Shown here: in pieces, positions 47,202-58,073 of the stretch
Position numbering within the stretch: the stretch's first letter is position 1
Layout of the letters: each line of letters begins with the position of its first letter
From: Chromatiales bacterium
Lineage (GTDB): Bacteria > Pseudomonadota > Gammaproteobacteria > Steroidobacterales > GCA-2729495
Direction: 5' to 3'
Length of the DNA: 64,000 bases
Assembly: GCA_002729495.1 (NCBI GenBank)
Contig: PBYE01000064.1
Coordinates: forward strand, 28,882-92,881
Position numbers and translations under genes: made by a program
The notes under the pieces: generated by a model
Told to the model about the DNA's origin: nothing
What the model saw: the letters and a program-made list of their open reading frames with translations, nothing else
Databases searched by the model: none

Positions 47202-47235
47202 GGTTATGGCTGACGCGGTTAGCGGCTTCGCTCAG

Positions 47236-47248
47236 TATAATCACCGGC
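47236..47248 (+). promoter_or_regulatory. Candidate leaderless promoter for nnr
   Basis: A perfect TATAAT at 47236-47241 stands exactly 7 nt before the ATG at 47249 and no Shine-Dalgarno is seen. This repeats the geometry found before the DUF2066 gene. No clear -35 box at normal spacing. Confidence 0.4.
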
Positions 47249-48748
47249 ATGACCGAAATGTCGCACAGTGTGTTTACACCGGAACAGGTGCGTGAACTCG
47301 ATCGCATTGCGATTGAGGAGCAGGGCATACCGGGGTATGAACTGATGAACCGCGCGGCGCGCGCTTTTTTTGATGTTGCCACTGCGCGTTACCCGGATGC
47401 GCGCCGCTGGCTCGTACTGTGCGGCAGCGGCAACAATGCCGGCGATGGTTATGTTATCGCGCGGCTGGCTCTCGATGCTGGTCTCGATATGCAGTTAATC
47501 ACACTGGCGAATGCGGCAAAACTGGCAGGCGACGCAGCAACGGCTTGTGAAGACTACATATCTGCAGGCGGCGAAATCACGGACTGGACCGGTTCGATTG
47601 ATTTTTCAGAACCCAACCTGGTTATCGATGCGCTACTCGGCACCGGGCTCACGCGGGAGCTCGACGGTGATTATCTTGAAGCGGTGAATGCAATTAATGA
47701 GTCCGGTCTGCCGGTGCTTGCGGTTGATATTCCATCCGGCCTGAACGGCGCAAGCGGTGCAGTCATGGGGGCGGCCATCAAAGCAGTGCTTACGGTTACC
47801 TTCGTCGCATTTAAGCAGGGGTTGTTTCTCGGACACGGGCCTGACCTGGCCGGTGAAACCTTGCTGGACGACCTCGGCATCAGTCCAGCCGATCCGGATC
47901 GCGTGCCGCCGACGCTCCGTATTTTCAGCGATGAACAAGCGCAGCAACAATTACCGCGGCGTAACCGCAGCGGGCACAAGGGTGCGTACGGCCACGTGTT
48001 AGTGCTGGGTGGAAACGAAGGTATGGGCGGCGCTGTTCACCTCGCCGGTGAGGCGGCACTGCGAAGTGGCGCCGGCCTCGTCAGTGTCGCGACCCGCCCG
48101 GGCAACGTGCAGGCAATACTGGAAGCACGGCCGGAACTGATGTGTCGCGGGATCGAAGCAGACGATGACCTGGATGAATTGCTGGAGAAGGCAACAGTGC
48201 TGGCGCTCGGGCCCGGCCTTGGCCAGGATGACTGGGCCCGGTGTCTGTATAGGAGGGCGCTGGCAGCGGGTAAACCACTCGTTGTCGATGCCGATGCACT
48301 TAATCTGCTTGCGGCCGAACCGGCGCGGCGTGATGACTGGGTGCTTACTCCGCATCCGGGCGAGGCGGGCCGTTTAACGAACAGCAGCGCCGCCGCTGTG
48401 CAGTCGGACCGCATGGGCTCGCTTAGAGCACTAACCGAAACCTATGGCGGCACCGTACTGCTCAAGGGACACGGTACGCTCGTCGGCAGCGACGGCGATG
48501 CAGTTCCCTGGCTGATCCGCGGTGGTAATCCGGGCATGGGGACGGCCGGTATGGGCGATGTGTTAACGGGCGTGACGGCTGCACTCCTTGCGCAGTTCGG
48601 TGAGCAGGCAGTGGAGAGCCGCAAAGATATCGCGGCACTGGCCGCCTGGTTACATGCCACTGCCGGTGACCGGGCGGCCGGTACCGGTGAACGCGGACTG
48701 ATTGCATCGGATCTGTTTACGGAGTTGCGCAAGTGCCTCAATCCATGA
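47249..48748 (+). CDS. nnr: Bifunctional NAD(P)H-hydrate repair enzyme
   Basis: 499 residues with two domains. The N-terminal YjeF_N epimerase has LCGSGNNAGDGYVIARL and VDIPSGLNG. The C-terminal ADP-dependent NAD(P)HX dehydratase (ribokinase fold) has GHVLVLGGNEGMGGAVHLAG, LTPHPGEAGRL and GNPGMGTAGMGDVLTG. Together they restore damaged NADH/NADPH hydrates. The frame opens further upstream, but the ATG at 47249 fits the family. The stop overlaps tsaE. Confidence 0.95.
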   Translation: MTEMSHSVFTPEQVRELDRIAIEEQGIPGYELMNRAARAFFDVATARYPDARRWLVLCGSGNNAGDGYVIARLALDAGLDMQLITLANAAKLAGDAATACEDYISAGGEITDWTGSIDFSEPNLVIDALLGTGLTRELDGDYLEAVNAINESGLPVLAVDIPSGLNGASGAVMGAAIKAVLTVTFVAFKQGLFLGHGPDLAGETLLDDLGISPADPDRVPPTLRIFSDEQAQQQLPRRNRSGHKGAYGHVLVLGGNEGMGGAVHLAGEAALRSGAGLVSVATRPGNVQAILEARPELMCRGIEADDDLDELLEKATVLALGPGLGQDDWARCLYRRALAAGKPLVVDADALNLLAAEPARRDDWVLTPHPGEAGRLTNSSAAAVQSDRMGSLRALTETYGGTVLLKGHGTLVGSDGDAVPWLIRGGNPGMGTAGMGDVLTGVTAALLAQFGEQAVESRKDIAALAAWLHATAGDRAAGTGERGLIASDLFTELRKCLNP

Positions 48749-49224
48749 CACTGGAGACAGCCGCTGCGACCGAGGCAGCCGGAGCAGAATTTGCGGCAGC
48801 CGTTCTGGATAGCATGCCCGATTCCTTATGCATCGGGCTCGAGGGTGATCTGGGCGCAGGTAAAACTACTTTCGCACGCGGTTTTATTCGTGGCTTCGGA
48901 CACACCGGTCGCGTGCCGAGCCCGACCTACACGCTGGTCGAGCCTTACGACTACAGTGACTACCGTATCTTTCACCTGGACCTGTATCGCATTGAGCAGG
49001 GCGCGGAGCTGGAGTACCTGGGCTTAAGCGAAATGACGGGGCCGGGTAAGCTGCTGCTGGTTGAATGGCCCAGTCGCGCATGCGAGGCCCTGCCTCCTGT
49101 GGATATCCGGATTGTTCTTAAAGTAATTCCTCGGGGCCGCACGATCGAGTTCACTGCACTAAGCCCCGCCGGCAAATCAGTATTCGACTGCCAGCCCGGC
49201 GCCGGCGCGGTGCGGGACGCCTGA
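48733..49224 (+). CDS. tsaE: tRNA threonylcarbamoyladenosine biosynthesis ATPase TsaE
   Basis: 163 residues. Walker A GDLGAGKTTFARGF and SPTYTLVEPYDY are the TsaE signatures; it works with TsaB and TsaD to make t6A37. The GTG at 48733 has GGAG nine nt upstream; an ATG at 48745 overlapping the nnr stop as ATGA is the alternative. Last of the nnr-tsaE pair, before the amidase. Confidence 0.94.
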   Translation: MPQSMTLETAAATEAAGAEFAAAVLDSMPDSLCIGLEGDLGAGKTTFARGFIRGFGHTGRVPSPTYTLVEPYDYSDYRIFHLDLYRIEQGAELEYLGLSEMTGPGKLLLVEWPSRACEALPPVDIRIVLKVIPRGRTIEFTALSPAGKSVFDCQPGAGAVRDA

Positions 49225-49302
49225 ATTCAAGCGAATGCGGCTTATATGTCGCATATATATTAAGAATAGGCTTGTATCCTTATAATTTTACAGGCAAATT
49301 AC

Positions 49303-49330
49303 TTGGATATTTGGGGATTTATCGTATACT
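49303..49330 (+). promoter_or_regulatory. Candidate sigma-70 promoter for the amidase gene
   Basis: TTGGAT (49303-49308) and TATACT (49325-49330) are spaced by 16 nt in an A+T-rich stretch, 29 nt before the ATG. It would serve the amidase and possibly the downstream miaA-hfq-hfl genes. Confidence 0.4.
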
Positions 49331-49358
49331 CGCGAGCACTTATACAGGGAATGTAGCA

Positions 49359-50672
49359 ATGCGCGGCTTGAGACTCGTCACAGGGCTATGCATGTTGACG
49401 CTGGCATCCCAGCTGGCGGCGCAGACGGCGCACATTAAGAAAGTGCGGATTGCACACACGGGCGATCGAACCCGTGTTGTTCTCGACCTCGACCGCCAAG
49501 CCGATCACAAACTGTTCACACTATCCAATCCCAGCCGCGTAGTCGTCGATCTTGCCGGCGGCAGCTTTGCGCTCGGTGGCGCCAAACTGCCCAAAGGTAA
49601 CGGCATGGTCGCCAAAGTTCGTGGCGCCGATCGCGACAACGGCAGTGCACGACTCGTACTCGACCTCGGCGATGCTGCCCGTCCTAAAAGTTTTGTGTTG
49701 GCCCCGAGCGGTAATTACGGGCATCGCATCGTTGTTGACCTGACACCGGTCGATGCAGCGCCCGTGGTTGTAAAACGGGCCCTGCAGGCGGATGGCAAAC
49801 GCGACCTGGTGGTTGCGATCGATCCCGGGCATGGCGGCAAGGACCCGGGCGCGCGCGGCCGTGGCGGACTGGTTGAGAAGAAGGCCGTTCTGCAGATCAG
49901 TAAGAGGCTGGCAAACCTGATTGACTCCGAGCCCGGGATGCGGGCAACCCTTACCCGTACCGGGGACCAGTTCCTGAAACTGCGCCAGCGTCGCCAGCAT
50001 GCGGAAAAAGCCGGGGCGGACCTGTTTATTTCTATACATGCTGATGCGTTCAGCGACCGGCGGGTGAGCGGGGCCACGGTTTACGTCCTGTCGCGGAAAG
50101 GCGCATCGGACGAAGCTGCGGATTTACTCGCGAAACGCGAGAACGATGCGGACCTGATTGGCGGTGTGGACATTAAGGGCAAGGACCCGATGCTTGCCAG
50201 CGTGCTTGTGGACCTGAGCCAGAATGCGGCGCTTGAGGCAAGCGTAGAGGTTGCCAGCGTGTTTATCGGAGAAATGTCACGAATCGGAAAAATGCGCAAG
50301 CGACGGGCACAGAAAGCCGGTTTCCGGGTTCTCAAATCTCCGGATATACCTTCCATACTTGTGGAGACCGCCTTTATCTCGAACCCGCAAGAGGAAAGTA
50401 ACCTGAAGAGCGTGCAGTACCAGCAGCGGCTTGCCCAGGCGATGCACAGGGGTGTAAAAGCCTATTTCTATGCGAATCCGCCTTCCGGCAGCCGTATTGC
50501 GCAACTCAGCCGCGAGCGCAAATTGGTTCGCCAGCATGTCATCCGGCGCGGCGACACGCTGAGCGAGATAGCGCAGCAATACCAGGTGAGCATCTCGCGT
50601 ATACGGACCGAGAATAAACTTCGCGGCAACCGCATCAGGATCGGCCAGGTACTCCGTATCCCGCCGGGCTGA
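49359..50672 (+). CDS. N-acetylmuramoyl-L-alanine amidase (AmiB/AmiC type) with AMIN and LysM
   Basis: 437 residues. A signal peptide (LVTGLCMLTLASQLAAQ), an AMIN domain (about 28-125) for septal targeting, an Amidase_3 domain with AIDPGHGGKDPGA, FISIHADAF and VETAFISNP giving the zinc ligands and catalytic Glu, and a C-terminal LysM (VIRRGDTLSEIAQQY). It splits septal peptidoglycan during daughter-cell separation. The ATG at 49359 has AGGGA upstream. The place between tsaE and mutL/miaA is usual for AmiB; mutL is missing here. Confidence 0.93.
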   Translation: MRGLRLVTGLCMLTLASQLAAQTAHIKKVRIAHTGDRTRVVLDLDRQADHKLFTLSNPSRVVVDLAGGSFALGGAKLPKGNGMVAKVRGADRDNGSARLVLDLGDAARPKSFVLAPSGNYGHRIVVDLTPVDAAPVVVKRALQADGKRDLVVAIDPGHGGKDPGARGRGGLVEKKAVLQISKRLANLIDSEPGMRATLTRTGDQFLKLRQRRQHAEKAGADLFISIHADAFSDRRVSGATVYVLSRKGASDEAADLLAKRENDADLIGGVDIKGKDPMLASVLVDLSQNAALEASVEVASVFIGEMSRIGKMRKRRAQKAGFRVLKSPDIPSILVETAFISNPQEESNLKSVQYQQRLAQAMHRGVKAYFYANPPSGSRIAQLSRERKLVRQHVIRRGDTLSEIAQQYQVSISRIRTENKLRGNRIRIGQVLRIPPG

Positions 50673-50735
50673 GTCCTTCTGGCAATCCCATCCGGCTTGT
50701 CCACAGATTGCCGGACAAGTTCGTATTCATGTGAA

Positions 50736-51692
50736 ATGACTTCTACAGAAAATATTCGGGCCGTCTGCATTATGGGGCCGACGGCAGCCGGTAAGACGGA
50801 AATCGCGCTGGAGCTTTACAAATCCGGAAAATTCGAACTTATCAGTGTCGATTCTGCGCAGGTCTACCGCGAATTGGATATTGGTACGGCAAAGCCATCG
50901 CCCGGGATTCTTGATTCGTTCCCGCACCGGCTCATCAGCATTTGTGAGCCATGGGAGAATTACTCGGCCGGAAGTTTCTGTCGCGACGCGATTACAGCAA
51001 TGCAGGAGATCGCCGCAAACGGCAATATCCCGCTGCTGGTCGGAGGCACGATGCTTTACTTCCAGGCTTTGCAAAACGGTATCGCTGATTTGCCGGAAGC
51101 CGACCCTGAGCTACGGGCCCAACTGGACGAAAAAGCCAGCCGTGATGGCTGGCCCGCCTTGCATCAAGAACTCGAAGAGCTTGATCCGGTCACGGCCGCG
51201 CGTCTGCAGCCTACCGATGCCCAGCGTATACAGCGGGCGCTCGAAGTTTGCCTGGTCGCCGGCGAACCGATGTCGGAACTCCAGCGGAATACAGAACAAG
51301 CTTTAGAGGCGAGCTTCCTGAATATCGCCCTGCTGCCGTCCGAGCGCAGCGAGTTGCACACGCGCATCGAAATGCGGCTGCAGGCAATGCTGGAAAACGG
51401 CTTTGTGAATGAATTACGGGCATTAAGCGAGTTGCCGCGTGTGTCACAGGATACACCTGCCTTGCGGGCGGTCGGTTATCGCCAGTTCTGGCCCTATATC
51501 ACCGGCGATATCAGCCTTGAGGAAGCAACCGAAAAGACGGTGGTCGCGACCCGAAGACTGGCAAAACGACAGCTTACATGGCTGAGATCGTGGCCTGATT
51601 TGCATGTAGTCGACTGCCTTTCGGACAGTGCCGCACAGGATGTCCGGCAAATCGTGGATTCATGGCTGGGATTGGTGCAACGACCTGAATAA
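50736..51692 (+). CDS. miaA: tRNA dimethylallyltransferase
   Basis: 318 residues; it prenylates A37 in tRNAs that read UNN codons. P-loop MGPTAAGKTEIAL, DSAQVYRELDIGTAKPS, PHRLISICEP and VGGTMLYFQAL are family signatures, and the C-terminal RRLAKRQLTWLRS binds tRNA. The start at 50736 (MTSTENIRAV) is chosen over upstream codons. In E. coli miaA is also directly upstream of hfq and hflX. Confidence 0.95.
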   Translation: MTSTENIRAVCIMGPTAAGKTEIALELYKSGKFELISVDSAQVYRELDIGTAKPSPGILDSFPHRLISICEPWENYSAGSFCRDAITAMQEIAANGNIPLLVGGTMLYFQALQNGIADLPEADPELRAQLDEKASRDGWPALHQELEELDPVTAARLQPTDAQRIQRALEVCLVAGEPMSELQRNTEQALEASFLNIALLPSERSELHTRIEMRLQAMLENGFVNELRALSELPRVSQDTPALRAVGYRQFWPYITGDISLEEATEKTVVATRRLAKRQLTWLRSWPDLHVVDCLSDSAAQDVRQIVDSWLGLVQRPE

Positions 51693-51802
51693 GTCGCTAG
51701 AATCCATCGAGTGTGGTGTGTCGTTGACCGCTGGACTAAATAAGCTGAATAACTAAATAAAAATAATAATAGAGACCTTCAAAAAATCTTAGGGAGTCAA
51801 CA

Positions 51803-52057
51803 ATGGCCAAAGGGCAGACCCTTCAGGACCCTTTCCTGAATACCCTGCGTAAAGAAAAAGTGCCGGTATCAATTTACCTGGTGAACGGTATCAAGTTACA
51901 GGGGACCATCGATTCGTTTGATCAATTTGTTGTTCTGTTGAACAACAGTGTGAGTCAAATGGTGTACAAGCATGCCATTTCCACGGTTGTGCCTTCCCGT
52001 GCGGTGCGCGTGTCTACAGATGAAGACGGGGAGACTGACCAGGCGGAAGAGCAATAA
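51803..52057 (+). CDS. hfq: RNA chaperone Hfq
   Basis: 84 residues, an Sm-like hexamer that pairs small RNAs with mRNAs. [30 protein letters not shown] is Sm1 and [13 protein letters not shown] is Sm2; the tail is short and acidic. A strong AGGGAG precedes the ATG. The 110-nt A+T-rich gap upstream, with TTGACC at 51724-51729, probably carries its own promoter. Confidence 0.98.
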   Translation: MAKGQTLQDPFLNTLRKEKVPVSIYLVNGIKLQGTIDSFDQFVVLLNNSVSQMVYKHAISTVVPSRAVRVSTDEDGETDQAEEQ

Positions 52058-52091
52058 CGCGCTGACGGCAACAGTGCGCCGGAGAACCTGA

Positions 52092-53396
52092 TTGTTTGAG
52101 CGCCCGCAGCGAGGCGAACGTTCCGTTTTGCTCCACATTGGAATCGGGCAGCCGGTTGCAGAAGATGATCAGCAGGAGTTCCGGTCACTGGCTGAGTCCG
52201 CCGGCGCACAAATCGTCGGCTGTCTAAAGGCCGTGCGCGAAAAACCGAGCCCCCGTTACCTGGTAGGCAAGGGCAAACTCGAGGAACTGGAAAAACTCGT
52301 CGTCGATGAAGACGCTGAGTTGGTGCTGGTCGACTTTGAACTTAGGCCCCGACAGCAAAAAAACCTTGAAGCAGCCCTTAAGACACGCGTGGTTGACCGG
52401 GCAGGGCTGATACTCGACATCTTTGCGCTGCGCGCACGCACTTTCGAGGGCAAGTTGCAGGTAGAGTTGGCTCAGCTTGAGCATCTGTCCACCCGGCTGG
52501 TCCGGGGCTGGACTCACCTGGAGCGCCAGAAAGGTGGTATAGGGCTGCGCGGACCGGGTGAAACGCAGCTTGAAAGCGACCGGCGCATGATTGGGCAGGC
52601 TATCAAGAGACTGCACCGCCGCCTGGAGCGGGTTGCCAAACGTCGGCAGCAGGGCCGCCAGCAGCGCAACAAGCAGGAAATCCCGACGGTTTCACTGGTC
52701 GGCTACACGAACGCCGGTAAATCCACACTCTTTAATCGGTTGTGTAATGCCGGCGTTGAGGTTGCAGACCAGTTATTTGCCACCCTGGATCCGACACTTC
52801 GCCGCCTGGAACTGCCTGATCGCGGTGATGTTATCCTTGCCGATACGGTGGGGTTTATCCGGGACCTGCCGCATGAGCTTGTGGCCGCGTTCAAATCGAC
52901 GCTCGAGGAAACCCGCGATGCCCGCCTTCTGTTGCATGTGGTCGATAGTGCGGATCCGGCTCATGACGAACGTATCCTGCAGGTCAATTCCGTGCTGAAA
53001 ACCATTGAAGCAGACGGGTTGCCGGTTATTCACGTATACAACAAGACTGATATACTTGGCGTCCCGCCGAGAATAGACATAGCGGAGACCGGCATGCCTT
53101 GGCGTGTCTGGTTATCGGCCGAGACCGGGGAAGGTATCAATTTACTGCTGGGTGCCATTTCCGAGTATCTCTTCAAGGATCGTGTGCGGGGAGCATTTGT
53201 GCTTGGTGTTGAGCAGTCGAGACTGCGTGCACTTATTTATAGCGCAGCGCAGGTTCTTGATGAAAAAGAACTGGAAGACGGGGGTTGGTTGCTCGAGGTA
53301 GAGATGGACAAACGTGATTACGAGCAGCTTGCGAATAGAGAAGGCCTGCGGTTTAGCGACGAGAAGCGATTAAAGCGCTCCGCAGCATCATATTGA
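52092..53396 (+). CDS. hflX: Ribosome-associated GTPase HflX
   Basis: 434 residues. The N-terminal HflX domain (LVGKGKLEELEKLV, VVDRAGLILDIFALRA, GPGETQLESDRR) is followed by the G domain: GYTNAGKSTLFN, DTVGFIRDLP and NKTD. HflX splits stalled or heat-damaged ribosomes. TTG start with GGAG seven nt upstream, in the usual hfq-hflX-hflK-hflC order. Confidence 0.95.
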   Translation: MFERPQRGERSVLLHIGIGQPVAEDDQQEFRSLAESAGAQIVGCLKAVREKPSPRYLVGKGKLEELEKLVVDEDAELVLVDFELRPRQQKNLEAALKTRVVDRAGLILDIFALRARTFEGKLQVELAQLEHLSTRLVRGWTHLERQKGGIGLRGPGETQLESDRRMIGQAIKRLHRRLERVAKRRQQGRQQRNKQEIPTVSLVGYTNAGKSTLFNRLCNAGVEVADQLFATLDPTLRRLELPDRGDVILADTVGFIRDLPHELVAAFKSTLEETRDARLLLHVVDSADPAHDERILQVNSVLKTIEADGLPVIHVYNKTDILGVPPRIDIAETGMPWRVWLSAETGEGINLLLGAISEYLFKDRVRGAFVLGVEQSRLRALIYSAAQVLDEKELEDGGWLLEVEMDKRDYEQLANREGLRFSDEKRLKRSAASY

Positions 53397-53433
53397 ATCC
53401 GGCATACGCCTGAGATTTTAAGGAATTACAGAA

Positions 53434-54564
53434 ATGGCTTGGAACGACTCCGGAAACGGCAAGAATCCCTGGGAACGAGGCGGACAGGACGGTCCCCCCG
53501 ATCTCGACAAAATAATCCGCGACTGGCAGAGAAAACTGTCTTCCATATTTGGCGGCGGCAAAGGCGGCGGTGCCGGAAGGTCCTCGGGTAGTGGCGCACC
53601 CCTGGTCGGTATTCTCATCCTGGTGCTGCTTGGCTGGGGGGCCACCGGTTTTTACACGATCGATGACGCAGAGCGCGGTATTGTGCAGCGCTTCGGAGCT
53701 TACGTAGAAACCACGAACCCCGGTCTGCGTTGGCATCTTCCGTGGCCCATCGAGGTGGTGGACAAGGTCAATATTTCCGCTATCGAACGGTTCAGCCAGA
53801 CGACCAGCATGCTGACTTCGGACGAAAACATCATCCTGGTCGACATGGTTGTGCAATTTCGACACGCTAACCCCATAGCCTTTCTCTTTTATGTGGAAGA
53901 CCCGGTCAGCACCCTTGCCGATGCGAGCGAAAGCGCCATTCGCGAAGTCATTGGTAAAAGCGAGATGGATTACATCCTGGGTGAAGGCCGTGCACCCATA
54001 GCGGTGCAAACACAGGAAACAATCCAGGCTGCGGTAGATGATTACGGTGCCGGCATAACAGTAACCAAAGTTAACCTGCAGGATGTGAACTTCCCGTCGC
54101 AGGTTGAGGCTGCGGTGCAGGATGCTATCAAGGCCCGCGAGGATAAGGAGCGTCTGAAATTCGAGGCGGATTCGTATTCCAACGACATACTGCCGAAAGC
54201 CCGCGGTGATGCAGTCCGGCAGATCCAGGATGCAGAGGCGTATAAAGACCGCATAGTTGCAGACTCTAAAGGTGAGGCCGGGCGGTTTACGGCTTTGCTG
54301 AAAGAGTATGAAAAAGCGCCGGGGGTGACGCGTGATCGCCTGTACATAGACGCGATCGAAACTGTTTACAGTAATTCCAACAAAGTCCTGCTGGATGCCG
54401 AGGGGGGCGGAAACCTGCTGTATCTGCCGGTTGATAAGCTGATGCAGCGCGGTAGTTCAGGCAGTTCTGTCAACCAACCCGACTCTGCGCCACCAGGCAA
54501 CAATGCGCCTCAGTCCGGTGGCCGTCGCCCATCCGGCGAATCACGCACACGGGGGACACGCTAA
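53434..54564 (+). CDS. hflK: FtsH regulator HflK
   Basis: 376 residues. A cytoplasmic Gly-rich N-terminus (GGGKGGGAGRSSGSG), one membrane helix (about 50-66, VGILILVLLGWGATGFY), then an SPFH/band-7 domain facing the periplasm (GIVQRFGAYVETTNPGLRW). With HflC it forms the cage around FtsH protease. Overlaps hflC by one base. Confidence 0.95.
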   Translation: MAWNDSGNGKNPWERGGQDGPPDLDKIIRDWQRKLSSIFGGGKGGGAGRSSGSGAPLVGILILVLLGWGATGFYTIDDAERGIVQRFGAYVETTNPGLRWHLPWPIEVVDKVNISAIERFSQTTSMLTSDENIILVDMVVQFRHANPIAFLFYVEDPVSTLADASESAIREVIGKSEMDYILGEGRAPIAVQTQETIQAAVDDYGAGITVTKVNLQDVNFPSQVEAAVQDAIKAREDKERLKFEADSYSNDILPKARGDAVRQIQDAEAYKDRIVADSKGEAGRFTALLKEYEKAPGVTRDRLYIDAIETVYSNSNKVLLDAEGGGNLLYLPVDKLMQRGSSGSSVNQPDSAPPGNNAPQSGGRRPSGESRTRGTR

Positions 54565-55433
54565 TGAAACTGTCAGGTAACGCAACGCTGGCGCTCATCG
54601 CTATTTTGGCTGTGCTCGCTTACGGAACTCTTTTTACCGTGGGCGAACGGGAGCTGGCAATCAAATACAGGTTTAGTGAGATTGTCAATGCCGACTACGA
54701 ACCTGGTATCCACGTAAAGCTACCGTTCATAAACAGTGTGTCAAAGTATCCGAAACGACTGCTGACGATTAATAACCCACAGGAACTTTTCCTTACCGAG
54801 GAAAAGAAAAACCTCTTCGTTGATTTCTTTGTGAAATGGCGCATTGTGGATGTTGGCCAGTACTATCGTGCAAGCGGTGGCGAGGCGACGATCGCAGCGC
54901 AACGCCTGCTCGAAATTGTCAAGGATGGAATACGTGCGGAATTTGCCAAGCGTACGGTTCCGGAAGTGGTTTCCGCGGAGCGCCGCGAAATTATGGATGA
55001 CATGTTGTCAAGAGCACGCTTAAATGCGGTTCAGCTTGGCATAGAAGTCGTCGACGTGAGGGTAAAACGTATCGAATTCTCGGATACCGTTAGCGAATCG
55101 GTGTTTCGGCGCATGCGAGAGGAGCGCTCGCGTGTTGCCGCAGAACTGCGTGCCGAAGGTTATGAAACCGCCGAGCGCATTCGTGCAGAGGCGGACCGTG
55201 AGCGCACGGTAATCCTGGCCGAGGCTTATCGCGAGTCAGAGCTCATTCGCGGTGTTGGCGATGCGACCGCGGCAGATATTTATGCGAAGGCCTATACAAA
55301 AAACCCGGAGTTCTATTCGTTCTATCGCAGTATTCAGGCTTATCGGAATTCACTGGGCAGCGAAGGCGATCTCCTGGTGCTGGGGCCCGAAAGTGAGTTT
55401 CTGCGTTATCTGAATAAATCCAAAGGCAAATAA
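54564..55433 (+). CDS. hflC: FtsH regulator HflC
   Basis: 289 residues. One N-terminal membrane helix (LALIAILAVLAYGTLFTV), SPFH domain (GERELAIKYRF, EPGIHVKLPFIN), and long helical arm (VFRRMREERSRVAAELRAEG). Partner of HflK in the FtsH-regulating ring. Confidence 0.95.
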   Translation: MKLSGNATLALIAILAVLAYGTLFTVGERELAIKYRFSEIVNADYEPGIHVKLPFINSVSKYPKRLLTINNPQELFLTEEKKNLFVDFFVKWRIVDVGQYYRASGGEATIAAQRLLEIVKDGIRAEFAKRTVPEVVSAERREIMDDMLSRARLNAVQLGIEVVDVRVKRIEFSDTVSESVFRRMREERSRVAAELRAEGYETAERIRAEADRERTVILAEAYRESELIRGVGDATAADIYAKAYTKNPEFYSFYRSIQAYRNSLGSEGDLLVLGPESEFLRYLNKSKGK

Positions 55434-55470
55434 TAGGGCAGCCCCTGGTTAAGCTGCGAGTATTTCCGGT

Positions 55471-55665
55471 ATGGAATGGACCGACCTGTTTGCTGCCTTT
55501 GCGCTTTACCTGATAATCGAAGGATTACTGCCTTTTGCGAGTCCTCGCAGCTGGAAACAGAGTATTGAATTGGTTGCCCAGTTAAGTGAGCGGCAACTGC
55601 GCGTTTGCGGTCTGGTGAGCATGCTGGTGGGCGCGGTACTGCTTGCTTTTGTACGAGGCCGATGA
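55471..55665 (+). CDS. DUF2065 family small membrane protein
   Basis: 64 residues with two membrane helices (LFAAFALYLIIEGLLPFA and VCGLVSMLVGAVLLAF). The family (YjeT of E. coli) is found between hflC and purA, exactly as here. Function unknown. Confidence 0.88.
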   Translation: MEWTDLFAAFALYLIIEGLLPFASPRSWKQSIELVAQLSERQLRVCGLVSMLVGAVLLAFVRGR

Positions 55666-55692
55666 GCGCCCGATTTATCGACGATATTTTAA

Positions 55693-57006
<1,314 letters not shown>

Positions 57007-57014
57007 GTTACCAG

Positions 57015-57893
57015 ATGCGTAACAACCGCCCGAACCGCAAGAGGTTTAGTGCATGGATCGCTGTAGCGCTTGTGGGCGTCGCGTTCGTATCTGCGTGTAG
57101 CACCAACTATTTGTATGAACGCCTTGACTGGTTCGTCGTCTGGCGGGTTGGGGGGATGGTCACGTTGTCCGATGCGCAGGAAGAAGCGCTACAGGGGGAT
57201 GTTCAGGCCTATCTCGACAGGATTCGTGTCGATGAAATGCCGCGTGCCGCAGATCTCATTCGAGGCATGATGCTGCAGATTGAAGCAGGGGGCATAAAAC
57301 CCGATGACATAGACCGGCGTTACCACGAGGGTATGAAGCTTTTCGAGGAAATCACGCTCGGGATTGTCCCCATCTCGAAAGATTTTCTCCTGAGCCTGAG
57401 TGAAGAACAGATAGAAGAACTTGTCGAAAGTTTCTACGAGATGAATGACGAGATGTATGACGAGTATTCCGGCAGGATACCGGAAGAACGCGAGAAGAAC
57501 CGCAACCGGTCTGCCATTAAAGGGGTGCAGGGTTTTACAGGCCCGCTTAGCGAAGAGCAGAAAGAGCTGATTAAGAGCCGCATAGCCGGCATGGAGGACT
57601 CGAGTGAGCGGTGGATCGATTATCAGCGAGTGTGGCAGGATCAGTTCAAAGCATTGCTTCTAAAGCGGCCTGCAGAGCCCAAGTTTACGGAGGAACTCAC
57701 CACGCTATTTGTATATCCGCGGAAATTCCACAGCCCGGAGTACAAGGCTATCGTCGAGGAGAATCGCCAGATTCTTAACGTGATGATTGCAGATCTGCTT
57801 GCCAGCCTCACGCCAAAACAGCAAGATCACATGCTGGAGGAACTGGATGAGTATGTGCAGCTGTTAATGAAGTTGTCTGAGATGCCAACCTGA
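57015..57893 (+). CDS. DUF6279 family lipoprotein
   Basis: 292 residues. The N-terminus has a lipoprotein signal with lipobox VSAC (Cys28). The mature part is helical and acidic (LYERLDWFVVWRV, LSDAQEEALQGDVQAYL, EEQIEELVESFYEMND). Function of the family is not known. It begins 8 nt after purA, so it is likely co-transcribed. Confidence 0.85.
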   Translation: MRNNRPNRKRFSAWIAVALVGVAFVSACSTNYLYERLDWFVVWRVGGMVTLSDAQEEALQGDVQAYLDRIRVDEMPRAADLIRGMMLQIEAGGIKPDDIDRRYHEGMKLFEEITLGIVPISKDFLLSLSEEQIEELVESFYEMNDEMYDEYSGRIPEEREKNRNRSAIKGVQGFTGPLSEEQKELIKSRIAGMEDSSERWIDYQRVWQDQFKALLLKRPAEPKFTEELTTLFVYPRKFHSPEYKAIVEENRQILNVMIADLLASLTPKQQDHMLEELDEYVQLLMKLSEMPT

Positions 57894-58073
57894 CCGTTAC
57901 GGTCGCCACTGACGGGCTGGCCAGCATAATAGCGGTTATGTGAGATTAGCGTATAGGCAAAGTTGGCTTTGGTCTATACTCCCGCGTTAACCCATTAACC
58001 GGCCTGACTCTGGCTACCGCCCAGTGCAGGAATAGTGCGGTTCCGGTAGTGAGACGCAAATCAGGCTTCACTT

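Noticed and set aside
49225-49260. Possible hairpin ATGCG...CGCAT after tsaE as terminator
   Set aside because: Only a 5-bp stem and no T-tract; too weak to call.
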